A stretch of DNA of 64,000 nt. Source: Paraburkholderia humisilvae. GTDB taxonomy: Bacteria > Pseudomonadota > Gammaproteobacteria > Burkholderiales > Burkholderiaceae. Positions 26,028-33,982 of this stretch are shown piece after piece. The notes beneath the pieces were generated by a model. The model made no database searches, was not told the DNA's origin, and was given only the letters and a program-made list of their open reading frames with translations. How positions within the stretch are numbered: the stretch's first letter is position 1; the number at the start of each line of letters is the position of its first letter. The translations under genes and the position numbers were made by a program. The stretch covers positions 1 to 64,000 of the forward strand of contig NZ_CADIKH010000038.1 of NCBI RefSeq assembly GCF_902859855.1. Direction: 5' to 3'.

Positions 26028-26942
26028 TTACGATTCGAACGCGGCCGCGTCGTCGGATTCGAGATCGAGTGTCGCGGCGTCGGGCAGCATCGTTGCGGTG
26101 GTTGTCGCGGCGCCGTCGCACGGCGGCTTCGCGGCTTTTTCGAGCACGTCCGGGGGGACCGGCACGTTCGTTTGCGCGACCACGTCGCCGTGCTGGAACA
26201 TCAGCAGGTCGCCGGGCGCGAAGCGCGTCCAGACTTCATTGTCGGTGAGCGGTTGCGTGGCGATGACCGCGACGCGATCTTCCGGCGTCGTGTACTTCGC
26301 GAAATCGATCGATACGTCCGCATCGACGAGGTGCGCGGTCGAGAACGGCCAGCTGCGCACGAGGTAGTACAGGTGGGTCGAGCAATGCGCGAAGAGCGCC
26401 TGCCCGTTCGACATCAGAAAGTTGAATACGCCGAACTGCGTAATTTCGCGTGTGAGCGCTGCAAGCGCGGCGAACAGTTCGTCGAGCGGAGGTTGCTGCT
26501 GACCTGGAAAGGCCTGACGCAAGCCTTGCAGCAACGCGCAGTAGGCAAGCTCGCTGTCCGTGGTGCCGACCGGCTGATACACACCCGACAGCGCCGGCCG
26601 ATAGTTCTGCAAATCGCCGTTATGCGCGAAGATCCAATGACGGCCCCACAGTTCACGCAGGAACGGGTGGCAGTTTTCCAGCACGATGTGCCCTTGCGTC
26701 GCCTTGCGGATGTGCGCGATCGTATTCTTCGATTTGATCGGGTAGCGCTTGACCATCTCGGCGATCGGCGACGTGGCCGACGATTGATGATCGATAAAGA
26801 GGCGGCATGCCTTGTCTTCGAAGAACGCGATTCCCCAGCCATCGGCGTGGTGATCGGTGACGCCGCCGCGTGCCGCAAAACCGGTGAATGAGAACACGAC
26901 ATCCGTCGGCGCGGCGCAGTTCATTCCAAGAAGTTGGCACAT
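26028..26942 (-). CDS. Class II glutamine amidotransferase (YafJ-like)
   Basis: The 304-residue protein is an N-terminal-nucleophile amidotransferase. The ATG at 26942 is chosen because it puts Cys directly after Met (MCQLLGMN), as needed for the catalytic N-terminal cysteine; an in-frame TTG nine bases upstream would bury it. Other family motifs are TDHHADGWGIAFFE, HIRKATQG and the FAHNGDL oxyanion loop. YafJ/EgtC-type proteins have uncertain physiological substrates. It is convergent with the binding-protein gene and divergent from pyrC. The last ~50 residues are Ala/Asp-rich and probably disordered. Confidence 0.88.
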   Translation of the reverse strand: MCQLLGMNCAAPTDVVFSFTGFAARGGVTDHHADGWGIAFFEDKACRLFIDHQSSATSPIAEMVKRYPIKSKNTIAHIRKATQGHIVLENCHPFLRELWGRHWIFAHNGDLQNYRPALSGVYQPVGTTDSELAYCALLQGLRQAFPGQQQPPLDELFAALAALTREITQFGVFNFLMSNGQALFAHCSTHLYYLVRSWPFSTAHLVDADVSIDFAKYTTPEDRVAVIATQPLTDNEVWTRFAPGDLLMFQHGDVVAQTNVPVPPDVLEKAAKPPCDGAATTTATMLPDAATLDLESDDAAAFES

Positions 26943-27168
26943 GATGCGCAAGGGTCAAGCGTCTGAAACATGCAAAGGCGAGCTGAACGCAAACCCGATG
27001 CGGTCTTGGCCCGAGCTAGCCGTTACAATGATATTTTTACAAGCATATCACCTCGACTAACGCGGCAATCATTAAAATTGACGGGTGTTCAGCCCTCTTT
27101 GTGACGGATTGTCGCGGGTTCGTGAAAGTTCGCGCGGGTTGACTGCGGACCGTCGCCGGTTGCCTTTC

Positions 27169-27208
27169 GCTCGGGGTTTGCTAGGTTTGCTCGGGGTTTC
27201 CTACTCTT
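27169..27208 (+). repeat. 20-base direct repeat before pyrC
   Basis: GCTCGGGGTTT occurs at 27169-27179 and again at 27189-27199, each followed by a CTA-containing segment, giving two imperfect 20-base units that end five bases before the pyrC ATG. Confidence 0.6.
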
Positions 27209-27212
27209 TGTC

Positions 27213-28307
27213 ATGATCTCCTCATTGTCTGCTTCCTCATCTACCTCGTCGTCCGCCAAGTCGTCCGTCGATTCCATTTCCCTCGCGCGGCCCGATGATT
27301 GGCATTTGCACGTGCGGGACGGCGCTATGCTCGCGGCCGTGTTGCCGCACACCGCGCGCCAGTTCGGCCGCGCGATCATCATGCCGAACCTGAAGCCGCC
27401 GGTGACCACCACCGAGCAGGCGCGCGCGTACCGCGAGCGGATCCTCGCCGCGATCCCCGCGGGCGTGAAGTTTGAACCGCTGATGACGCTGTATCTCACT
27501 GATAACACCGCGCCCGAAGAGATTCGCCGTGCGCGTTCGAGTGGCTTCGTGCACGGGGTGAAGCTGTATCCGGCCGGTGCGACGACCAATTCGGACGCGG
27601 GTGTCACGAACCTCGCGAAGTGTTCGAAGACGCTTGAAGCGATGCAGGAGACCGGCATGCCGCTGCTGGTGCACGGTGAGGTCACTGATCCATCGATTGA
27701 CCTGTTCGACCGCGAGAAGGCGTTTATCGATCAGGTGATGACGCCGTTGCGCCGCGATTTCCCGGCGCTGAAAGTTGTGTTCGAGCACATTACGACGAAG
27801 GACGCGGCCGAATACGTGCGCGATGCGGACGCGGCACCCGGGCTGCTCGGCGCGACCATCACCGCGCACCACCTGCTGTATAACCGCAACGCGATTTTCC
27901 AGGGCGGGATTCGTCCGCACTACTACTGCTTGCCGGTGTTGAAGCGCGAGACGCATCGCGTTGCGCTCGTCGCAGCAGCGACGTCGGGCAATCCGCGCTT
28001 TTTTCTCGGCACGGATAGCGCGCCGCATCCGAAGGGGCTCAAGGAGCATGCGTGCGGCTGTGCGGGTTGCTATACGGCGCTGCATGCGCTCGAGCTTTAC
28101 ACGGAGGCATTCGATAAGGCCGGCGCGCTGGAGCGCCTCGAAGGGTTCGCGAGCTTCCATGGCGCGGATTTCTATCGGCTGCCGCGCAGCACCGAGCGCG
28201 TGACGCTGCGTCGCGAGCAGTGGACGCTGCCCGCCGAAGTGACGGCGGGCGATACGCCGGTCGTGCCGCTGCGCGCAGGCGAGGAGATTGGCTGGCGGCT
28301 CGTGTGA
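27213..28307 (+). CDS. pyrC: Dihydroorotase
   Basis: PyrC closes N-carbamoyl-aspartate to dihydroorotate in pyrimidine synthesis. The 364-residue protein is the short (type II, E. coli-like) form: RPDDWHLHVRDG carries the two zinc-binding histidines, MPNLKPP and HGVKLYPAGATTNS contain substrate contacts and the carboxylated lysine, and LGTDSAPHPKGLKE the catalytic aspartate. A Ser-rich extension of about 25 residues precedes the conserved core; the ATG has no good Shine-Dalgarno, so a start inside this extension is possible. Nothing else in the pathway is nearby. Confidence 0.95.
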   Translation: MISSLSASSSTSSSAKSSVDSISLARPDDWHLHVRDGAMLAAVLPHTARQFGRAIIMPNLKPPVTTTEQARAYRERILAAIPAGVKFEPLMTLYLTDNTAPEEIRRARSSGFVHGVKLYPAGATTNSDAGVTNLAKCSKTLEAMQETGMPLLVHGEVTDPSIDLFDREKAFIDQVMTPLRRDFPALKVVFEHITTKDAAEYVRDADAAPGLLGATITAHHLLYNRNAIFQGGIRPHYYCLPVLKRETHRVALVAAATSGNPRFFLGTDSAPHPKGLKEHACGCAGCYTALHALELYTEAFDKAGALERLEGFASFHGADFYRLPRSTERVTLRREQWTLPAEVTAGDTPVVPLRAGEEIGWRLV

Positions 28308-28350
28308 TCTTGAGGCTTTGGCGTTCGCTGGCGAATACGATGGCGCGATC

Positions 28351-29307
28351 ATGAGGACAAGCTTGACGGCCGTGCCGGCTAGCGGCACGGATGATAAGCC
28401 GCTAGATGCCGTTTTCGACTCAGATCTCGATGCTTCCGGCGCCGGCTGCAACCGCGCGGCTGGGCGCGGTTCGCCGGCGCGCGGGCTGGCGCGCACGGCT
28501 GGCTTTGCCGATATCGACTGGTCAACGCCATGGTTTTCCCAGTTCGCGGCACGGGGCGCACGCTGGCAACAGGCGGCGCGGCCAGGCCCCACTGCGCTGC
28601 TCGCACAGATGAACGCCGATGCGCAGCAGTGCGGCCACACGACGGGTCGCGGCGCGCGCCTGTCATTCATTGCCCAGCACGAACTCCCGTCCGGCGAGAC
28701 TTACGAGGCGCACATTGCGGCGACCGGCTGCGTGCCTACCCGGCACAACCTTCACGATTTCTTCAACGCCTTATCGTGGTTCCAGTTTCCGCGGATCAAG
28801 GCGGCGCTTAGCGCGCGCGGGACGGCGGCGCTCGACGCGCGCGGCGTCGGTCCAACCCGCGGTAGCACGCGCGACGCGTTGACGGTGTTCGATGAAAACG
28901 CGGTCCTGTTCGCGTGCTCCGACCGCGCTCTCGCGGCAGCATTGCGTGCGTTCGACTGGCCGCTTCTATTCGTCGCGCGCCGCAACGCATGGAGCGCGCA
29001 GTGCGATGTCCGGTGCTTCGGCCATGCGCTGCTTGAAAAACTGGTCACGCCGTACAAGGCGTGCACGGCGCATGCATGGATCGTCGACGTGCCAGCCGCC
29101 TATTTTTCGTGGCACGTCGCGACGCGCGACGCATGGCTCGACGACGCAGTGAGCGCCGCATTGCTCGCTGCGGGCGAATTGACAGGCCGCGTGTTCGCAC
29201 CGTTGCCGGTGCTCGGCATCCCGGGCTGGTGGCCGGCGAACGAGACGCTGTCCTTCTACGACGATCGCTCGGTATTTCGCGCAGGCCGCCGCACGGAGCG
29301 TCCCTGA
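28351..29307 (+). CDS. DUF3025 family protein
   Basis: The 318-residue protein matches what I know of the DUF3025 family, common between pyrC and rnpB in Burkholderia-type genomes. Recognisable segments are RHNLHDFFNALSWFQFP, DALTVFDENAVLF and the C-terminal VLGIPGWWPANE. It has no signal peptide and no membrane span, so it is probably cytoplasmic. No function is established. The frame is open upstream into pyrC; ATG 28351 is a choice among several and the first ~50 residues are low in conservation, so the start is uncertain. Confidence 0.75.
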   Translation: MRTSLTAVPASGTDDKPLDAVFDSDLDASGAGCNRAAGRGSPARGLARTAGFADIDWSTPWFSQFAARGARWQQAARPGPTALLAQMNADAQQCGHTTGRGARLSFIAQHELPSGETYEAHIAATGCVPTRHNLHDFFNALSWFQFPRIKAALSARGTAALDARGVGPTRGSTRDALTVFDENAVLFACSDRALAAALRAFDWPLLFVARRNAWSAQCDVRCFGHALLEKLVTPYKACTAHAWIVDVPAAYFSWHVATRDAWLDDAVSAALLAAGELTGRVFAPLPVLGIPGWWPANETLSFYDDRSVFRAGRRTERP

Positions 29308-29334
29308 AGCCGCGATGGTAGAATCGCGGCCAGC

Positions 29335-29750
<416 letters not shown>

Positions 29751-29756
29751 AATGAA

Positions 29757-29797
29757 AAACACCGGCGTCGCTGCGGACGCCGGTGTTTCTTTTTTAT
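29757..29797 (+). terminator. rnpB terminator
   Basis: AACACCGGCGTC pairs perfectly with GACGCCGGTGTT around a GCTGCG loop, followed by TCTTTTTT. Confidence 0.93.
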
Positions 29798-29841
29798 CTG
29801 ATCGTCCACGACGCGCGCTGGCGGCGCGGGGCACGACCGGG

Positions 29842-30264
29842 TCAGGCGTCGACGATGTCGAACGAGTGGGTCAGTTCGGCGGTTTTCGCGAGCATGATCG
29901 ACGCGGAGCAGTACTTGTCGTGCGATAGATTGATCGCGCGTTCGACCGTAGCCGGGTTCAGATTTTTACCGGTCACCGTAAAGTGAAAGTGGATCTTCGT
30001 GAACACTTTGGGGTCTTCGCTTGCGCGTTCAGCCTTCAGCGTCGCCGAACAGCCGGCGATTTCCTGACGGCTTTTCTTCAGGATCATCACGACGTCGTAC
30101 GCGGTGCAACCGCCCGTGCCGAGCAGCACCATTTCCATCGGGCGCGGCGCGAGATTGCGGCCACCGCCTTCCGGCGCGCCGTCCATCGCGACCAGATGGC
30201 CGCTGCCGGTTTCCGCGGCGAACGCCATACCGTCTGTCCCCATCCAGCTGACTTTGCATTCCAT
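29842..30264 (-). CDS. OsmC/Ohr-family protein (YhfA-like)
   Basis: The 140-residue protein has the OsmC fold with two conserved cysteines, Cys53 in LLGTGGCTAYDVV and Cys119 in LSHDKYCSASIM. In Ohr and OsmC proteins these form the thiol centre that reduces organic peroxides. The overall sequence is nearer the YhfA subgroup, whose role is unclear. The start chosen has GGGAG upstream; the frame continues for 41 more codons without family similarity. The gene is monocistronic, facing away from rplM. Confidence 0.88.
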   Translation of the reverse strand: MECKVSWMGTDGMAFAAETGSGHLVAMDGAPEGGGRNLAPRPMEMVLLGTGGCTAYDVVMILKKSRQEIAGCSATLKAERASEDPKVFTKIHFHFTVTGKNLNPATVERAINLSHDKYCSASIMLAKTAELTHSFDIVDA

Positions 30265-30526
30265 GTGTGCTCCCACTGATTCGGCGCAAATTCGAGAACG
30301 CATTGTAGCCCGCGAGTTCGAGGTTCGTCCGAGGCTACCTGATTTCGCATAGGGCTTGACTACGCGATGAATGTTGCGGTGCACCACAGCGTACCAGGTG
30401 GGGGATTTCCCTAGGCTTTATAAGGTTTCTCGGTCGCTTTTGTGTTGTCCGTGACCGCAACAAATGGGCCTTAACCTTTGATTTAAAATAAATTTTGTCA
30501 GTCTTTTAGAGTATGGCCAACATTTC

Positions 30527-30552
30527 ACAATGTGACATTGTATTTCGCAATG
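30527..30552. promoter_or_regulatory. Palindromic sites upstream of the small-RNA promoter
   Basis: ACAATGT-G-ACATTGT (30527-30541) is a perfect 15-base palindrome. Its right arm overlaps a second inverted pair, CATTG (30536-30540) and CAATG (30548-30552). Centred at about -63 from the predicted start site, it suits an activator. I do not recognise the regulator. Confidence 0.5.
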
Positions 30553-30561
30553 CAAATGTTC

Positions 30562-30590
30562 TTGCGCCGCACAAGGTGCGCTCATATAAT
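30562..30590 (+). promoter_or_regulatory. Strong sigma-70-type promoter of the small RNA
   Basis: TTGCGC (30562-30567) and a consensus TATAAT (30585-30590) are 17 bases apart. No coding sequence follows before a terminator about 100 bases downstream. Confidence 0.75.
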
Positions 30591-30596
30591 CTGCTT

Positions 30597-30699
30597 ATTG
30601 GTTGGCTCACTGAAGTTTCACGGTGCGCAACCTCAGCATGTCTCCTCCACCCTCCTCCTAAGGTGGATTAAGCCCGAACCATTGGTTCGGGCTTTTTTT
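30597..30699 (+). ncRNA. Predicted trans-acting small RNA with anti-Shine-Dalgarno loop
   Basis: The transcript predicted between the promoter and the terminator is about 103 nt and contains no credible reading frame. Its central hairpin has stem CCACC (30647-30651) with GGTGG (30662-30666) and a loop containing CTCCTCCT, complementary to Shine-Dalgarno sequences; another CTCCTCC-type run precedes the stem. It ends in a terminator with seven T residues, as Hfq-binding sRNAs do. The design resembles known sRNAs that block ribosome-binding sites, but no name can be assigned from sequence alone. Exact 5' end is inferred from promoter spacing. Confidence 0.65.
30672..30699 (+). terminator. Terminator of the predicted small RNA
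   Basis: GCCCGAACC (30672-30680) pairs perfectly with GGTTCGGGC (30684-30692), followed by TTTTTTT. There is no gene between it and the divergent OsmC-like gene, so it must serve a non-coding transcript. Confidence 0.9.
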
Positions 30700-30751
30700 C
30701 GTCCCGCATGCGGTGCAGCCACGCGTCATACGCGGCAACGCCGTCGATGCT

Positions 30752-30781
30752 TTGACTCCGGCGGACAATTTCCTTTATAAT
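30752..30781 (+). promoter_or_regulatory. rplM-rpsI promoter
   Basis: TTGACT (30752-30757) and TATAAT (30776-30781) with an 18-base spacer. The start site near 30788 leaves a leader of about 150 nt before rplM, long enough for autoregulation by the ribosomal protein. Confidence 0.75.
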
Positions 30782-30937
30782 TCAGAGCTTTTCCGCATTC
30801 ATGCCCGCGGGAGAAGAACAGGGAGAGCCTGCATAGCGTTACGGAAGCATCTAGAACTTCCCGGCAAACGTGATCAATGGACGCAGTTCAAATCCAGGCA
30901 GGACAACACTGGGCATAGCAATTTTTTTGGATCGATC

Positions 30938-31366
30938 ATGAAGACTTTTTCCGCAAAACCCAGTGAGGTGACGCGTGAATGGTACGTGATTGACGCGACG
31001 GATAAGATTCTCGGCCGTGTCGCCAGCGAAGTGGCACGCCGTCTTCGCGGCAAACACAAACCCGAGTTCACTCCGCACGTCGACACGGGCGATTTCATCA
31101 TTGTCATCAACGCCGGCAAGCTGAAGGTCACGGGTAATAAGACCACGGACAAGAAGTACTACCGTCACTCGGGCTACCCGGGCGGTATCTATGAAACGAC
31201 GTTCGGCAAGATGCAGGAACGCTTCCCGGGCCGCGCGCTCGAGAAGGCGGTCAAGGGCATGCTGCCGAAGGGCCCGCTCGGCTACGCGATGATCAAGAAG
31301 CTGAAGGTCTACGCCGAAGCAACGCATCCGCATTCGGCGCAGCAGCCGAAGGCGCTCGAGATCTAA
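30938..31366 (+). CDS. rplM: 50S ribosomal protein L13
   Basis: The 142-residue protein is the standard length and sequence for L13, an early-assembly protein of the large subunit. Recognisable segments include MKTFSAKPSEVTREWYVIDA, LGRVASEVARRLRGKHKPEFTPHVDTGD and GGIYETTFGKM. The ATG at 30938 gives the conserved N terminus even though its Shine-Dalgarno is weak. It is co-transcribed with rpsI 11 bases downstream, the usual pairing. Confidence 0.99.
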   Translation: MKTFSAKPSEVTREWYVIDATDKILGRVASEVARRLRGKHKPEFTPHVDTGDFIIVINAGKLKVTGNKTTDKKYYRHSGYPGGIYETTFGKMQERFPGRALEKAVKGMLPKGPLGYAMIKKLKVYAEATHPHSAQQPKALEI

Positions 31367-31377
31367 GGGGAGCCCAC

Positions 31378-31770
31378 ATGATCGGTAACTGGAATTACGG
31401 TACGGGCCGCCGCAAGAGCGCAGTCGCTCGTGTCTTCATCAAGGCGGGCAAGGGCGACATCATCGTCAACGGTAAGCCCATCGCTGACTACTTCGCGCGC
31501 GAAACGTCGCTGATGATCGTGCGTCAGCCGCTGGAACTCACGAACCACGCAAGCACGTTCGATATCAAGGTGAACGTGACGGGCGGCGGCGAGACGGGTC
31601 AAGCGGGCGCGGTTCGCCACGGCATCACCCGCGCGCTGATGGACTACGACGCTACGCTGAAGCCGGCGCTGTCGCATGCTGGTTTCGTCACGCGTGACGC
31701 GCGTGAGGTCGAGCGTAAGAAGGTCGGCTTCCACAAGGCACGCCGCAGGAAGCAGTTCTCGAAGCGTTAA
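31378..31770 (+). CDS. rpsI: 30S ribosomal protein S9
   Basis: The 130-residue protein begins NWNYGTGRRKSAVARVF and ends in the basic tail GFHKARRRKQFSKR, whose last residues reach the P-site tRNA in the ribosome. Length and both ends are typical of S9. AAGGGGAG lies just before the ATG. The gene ends the rplM-rpsI operon at a terminator. Confidence 0.99.
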   Translation: MIGNWNYGTGRRKSAVARVFIKAGKGDIIVNGKPIADYFARETSLMIVRQPLELTNHASTFDIKVNVTGGGETGQAGAVRHGITRALMDYDATLKPALSHAGFVTRDAREVERKKVGFHKARRRKQFSKR

Positions 31771-31823
31771 TCGCTTTGCGCCAGCTCCGCCGCGCAGTTT
31801 GGCGCGATGGAGTCAGCCTCGAG

Positions 31824-31859
31824 AAGCCGCTGTCGCACAATTTGCGTCGGCGGCTTTTT
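31824..31859 (+). terminator. rplM-rpsI terminator
   Basis: AAGCCGC (31824-31830) pairs with GCGGCTT (31850-31856), with an inner CGCA/TGCG pair, and is followed by TTT. The remaining bases to erpA hold a possible TACAAT -10 element at 32046-32051 but no gene. Confidence 0.8.
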
Positions 31860-32081
31860 GTTTGTTTAGCCTTTGTTTTCTTTAACGATTGTTGCTTCGA
31901 CAAATCGCGTTCGCCGGTTCGTACCCGCGGCCATAAAAACCGCCTGCGCGCGCTCGCGCACCGGCTGCCCGATTCGGTCTGTCGCGGCGCTATTCGTAAG
32001 AACCTATTGTTTTCATGGAGTTCGGCACGATATCAGGATCGGCCCTACAATAGCGTTTAGTAGCTTATTTGGAGAGTTCGC

Positions 32082-32447
32082 ATGAACGCAGTGACCGACA
32101 CCCCTGTAGCCGAAATGCCGGCTCCGTTCGTTTTTACCGACGCGGCGGCTGAGAAGGTCAAGCAACTGATCGACGAAGAAGGCAATCCGGAGCTGAAGCT
32201 GCGTGTATTCGTGCAGGGCGGCGGCTGCTCGGGCTTTCAGTATGGTTTCACGTTCGACGAGGCGGTCAACGAAGACGATACCGTGATGAACAAAAGCGGC
32301 GTCCAGTTGCTGATCGATTCGATGAGCTATCAGTACCTGGTCGGCGCGGAGATCGACTATAAGGACGACATCAACGGTGCGCAGTTCGTCATCAAGAACC
32401 CGAACGCGACCACGACGTGTGGCTGTGGTTCGTCGTTCTCCGTGTGA
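32082..32447 (+). CDS. erpA: Iron-sulfur cluster insertion protein ErpA
   Basis: The 121-residue A-type carrier delivers Fe-S clusters to client enzymes. The three ligand cysteines are present: Cys49 in QGGGCSGF and Cys113/Cys115 in TTTCGCGSSFSV. A short N-terminal extension (MNAVTDTPVAEMPAP) precedes the conserved FVFTDAAAEKVKQLI. Its place next to rpsI is common in beta-proteobacteria. TTTGGAGAG gives a good ribosome-binding site. Confidence 0.96.
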   Translation: MNAVTDTPVAEMPAPFVFTDAAAEKVKQLIDEEGNPELKLRVFVQGGGCSGFQYGFTFDEAVNEDDTVMNKSGVQLLIDSMSYQYLVGAEIDYKDDINGAQFVIKNPNATTTCGCGSSFSV

Positions 32448-32472
32448 TGACCTTTCGTCACGCTGTCGTATG

Positions 32473-32500
32473 AAAAGCGGGGCCTGCGGGCCCCGCTTTT
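32473..32500. terminator. Bidirectional terminator between erpA and anmK
   Basis: AAAAGCGGGGCC (32473-32484) pairs with GGCCCCGCTTTT (32489-32500), giving A-tract and T-tract on either side, so it can stop transcripts of both convergent genes. Confidence 0.85.
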
Positions 32501-32563
32501 GATTTGTGGCGCGGCCAACTGGACGGATGTAAAGCCAGAGCCGCATTCACTTCAAAGTTCCGG

Positions 32564-33700
32564 TTAGCGCGGGTAAAGCGCGCCTAGCACGCGCTCGCCG
32601 GCTGCCCCCGTCACCGCTGGCAAATTTCCCGGCTCACGGGCGATATGGCGCATCGCCAGCCACGCAAAGGCCAGTGGCTCGACCTGATGCGGCGGCACGC
32701 CGAGCGCTTCGGTCGTGAGCACCGGCGCGCCGCTCACGCCGCTTTCCTCCATCGCGCGCTGCAACGCTTTGAGCACTTCCGTGTTGCGCGCGCCGCCGCC
32801 GCACACGTAGAGCGCCGCGCAGTCCGGAGCATGGCGTTCGATCTCGCGAGCCACGGTCGTCGCGGTCAGCGCCGTCAGCGTTGCTTGCACATCGGCGGGC
32901 GGCAGCGAATTGAATGCCTGCAGCTTCGCGTCGAGCCAATCGGGGTTGAAGAGGTCGCGGCCCGTGCTCTTGGGCGGTTGAAGTTCGAAGAACGGTTCGT
33001 CGAGCAACGCGTGCAATAAAGGGCGATGAACCTGACCACCGGCGGCGAAATGGCCGTTCTCATCGAAGGGCTTGCCCAGCTGTCGCTGCGCCCATTCGTC
33101 GAGCAGCGCGTTCGCCGGCCCGCAGTCGAAACCCCGCACCGCGCCGTTCGCCGACAGAATCGTGATATTGCTGATGCCGCCGAGATTGCACACGACGCGT
33201 GTCTCGCCTTTCGCACCGAACAGTGTTGCATGAAATGCCGGCACGAGCGGCGCACCCTGGCCGCCCGCCGCGACGTCGCGCGAACGGAAGTCCGCGACCA
33301 CGTCGATATGGGTCATCTCCGCGAGTAACGCCGGGTTGTTGATCTGGCGCGTATAGCCCTTCTCCGGCCGGTGCCGGACGGTTTGTCCGTGTACGCCAAT
33401 GGCGCGGACATGTTCCGCGGACAGGTTGCCGCTTCTGAGCAGTTCGTGACAGCACACGGTATAGCGCGCGGCGAGCGCGTTGGCGGCGAGGGCTTCGCGC
33501 TCGATTTCATTGTCGCCGGGCTGTTGCAGGCCGAACAGCGCATCGCGCAGTGTGTCTGAAAAGCTCACGAACGCCTCCGACCGTACGACCGGCGCTTTGC
33601 CCGGCGCAAACTCGACCGCGATGCCGTCCACGCCGTCCATGCTCGTGCCCGACATCAGGCCGAAATACACGCCGCCTGTTTTTGCCGCCTCTTTTGCCAC
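32564..33700 (-). CDS. anmK: Anhydro-N-acetylmuramic acid kinase
   Basis: AnmK hydrolyses and phosphorylates 1,6-anhydro-N-acetylmuramic acid recovered from peptidoglycan turnover, giving MurNAc-6-phosphate. The 378-residue sequence has the ATP-site motif GLMSGTSMDGVDG near residue 15, VNLGGISN-type segment (CNLGGISNITIL), DCGPANALLDEW and CGGGARNTEVLKAL. Length is normal. It is divergent from tyrS, a common arrangement in this group. Confidence 0.96.
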   Translation of the reverse strand: MAKEAAKTGGVYFGLMSGTSMDGVDGIAVEFAPGKAPVVRSEAFVSFSDTLRDALFGLQQPGDNEIEREALAANALAARYTVCCHELLRSGNLSAEHVRAIGVHGQTVRHRPEKGYTRQINNPALLAEMTHIDVVADFRSRDVAAGGQGAPLVPAFHATLFGAKGETRVVCNLGGISNITILSANGAVRGFDCGPANALLDEWAQRQLGKPFDENGHFAAGGQVHRPLLHALLDEPFFELQPPKSTGRDLFNPDWLDAKLQAFNSLPPADVQATLTALTATTVAREIERHAPDCAALYVCGGGARNTEVLKALQRAMEESGVSGAPVLTTEALGVPPHQVEPLAFAWLAMRHIAREPGNLPAVTGAAGERVLGALYPR

Positions 33701-33750
33701 GTTGGAGCTCCCTTTGGACCGTTGTTTGCGAACGAGCTGCTCAATACTGA

Positions 33751-33792
33751 CCGCTCAGTGCAACCCGCTCAGTGCGAAGCGCTCGGCCCGAT
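33751..33792. repeat. Short 14-base tandem repeat upstream of anmK/tyrS
   Basis: Three imperfect 14-base units start with CCGCTCAGTGCAAC, CCGCTCAGTGCGAA and GCGCTCGGCCCGAT. They lie in the gap between the divergent genes. Confidence 0.55.
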
Positions 33793-33982
33793 TGTCGCGC
33801 AATGCCGCGCGGCAGGACAGGCTATGCAGCCGTCTCCGATTCGCACCACGCATGCATCATGCCTCATCCCGACGGCGTCGAAACTCTGGCCATTCGGCTA
33901 ACGCGCAGGACTAACGGTGCACGACGGCTGCGCTGCGCGCCAACTATGGGACAATCTGTGTTTTTGCGATCCCTGTTCCAGC

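Noticed and set aside
30870..30900. A tRNA-like GTTCAAATCC T-loop sequence in the rplM leader
   Set aside because: The flanking bases do not form a 5-base T stem, and no acceptor or anticodon arms are present.
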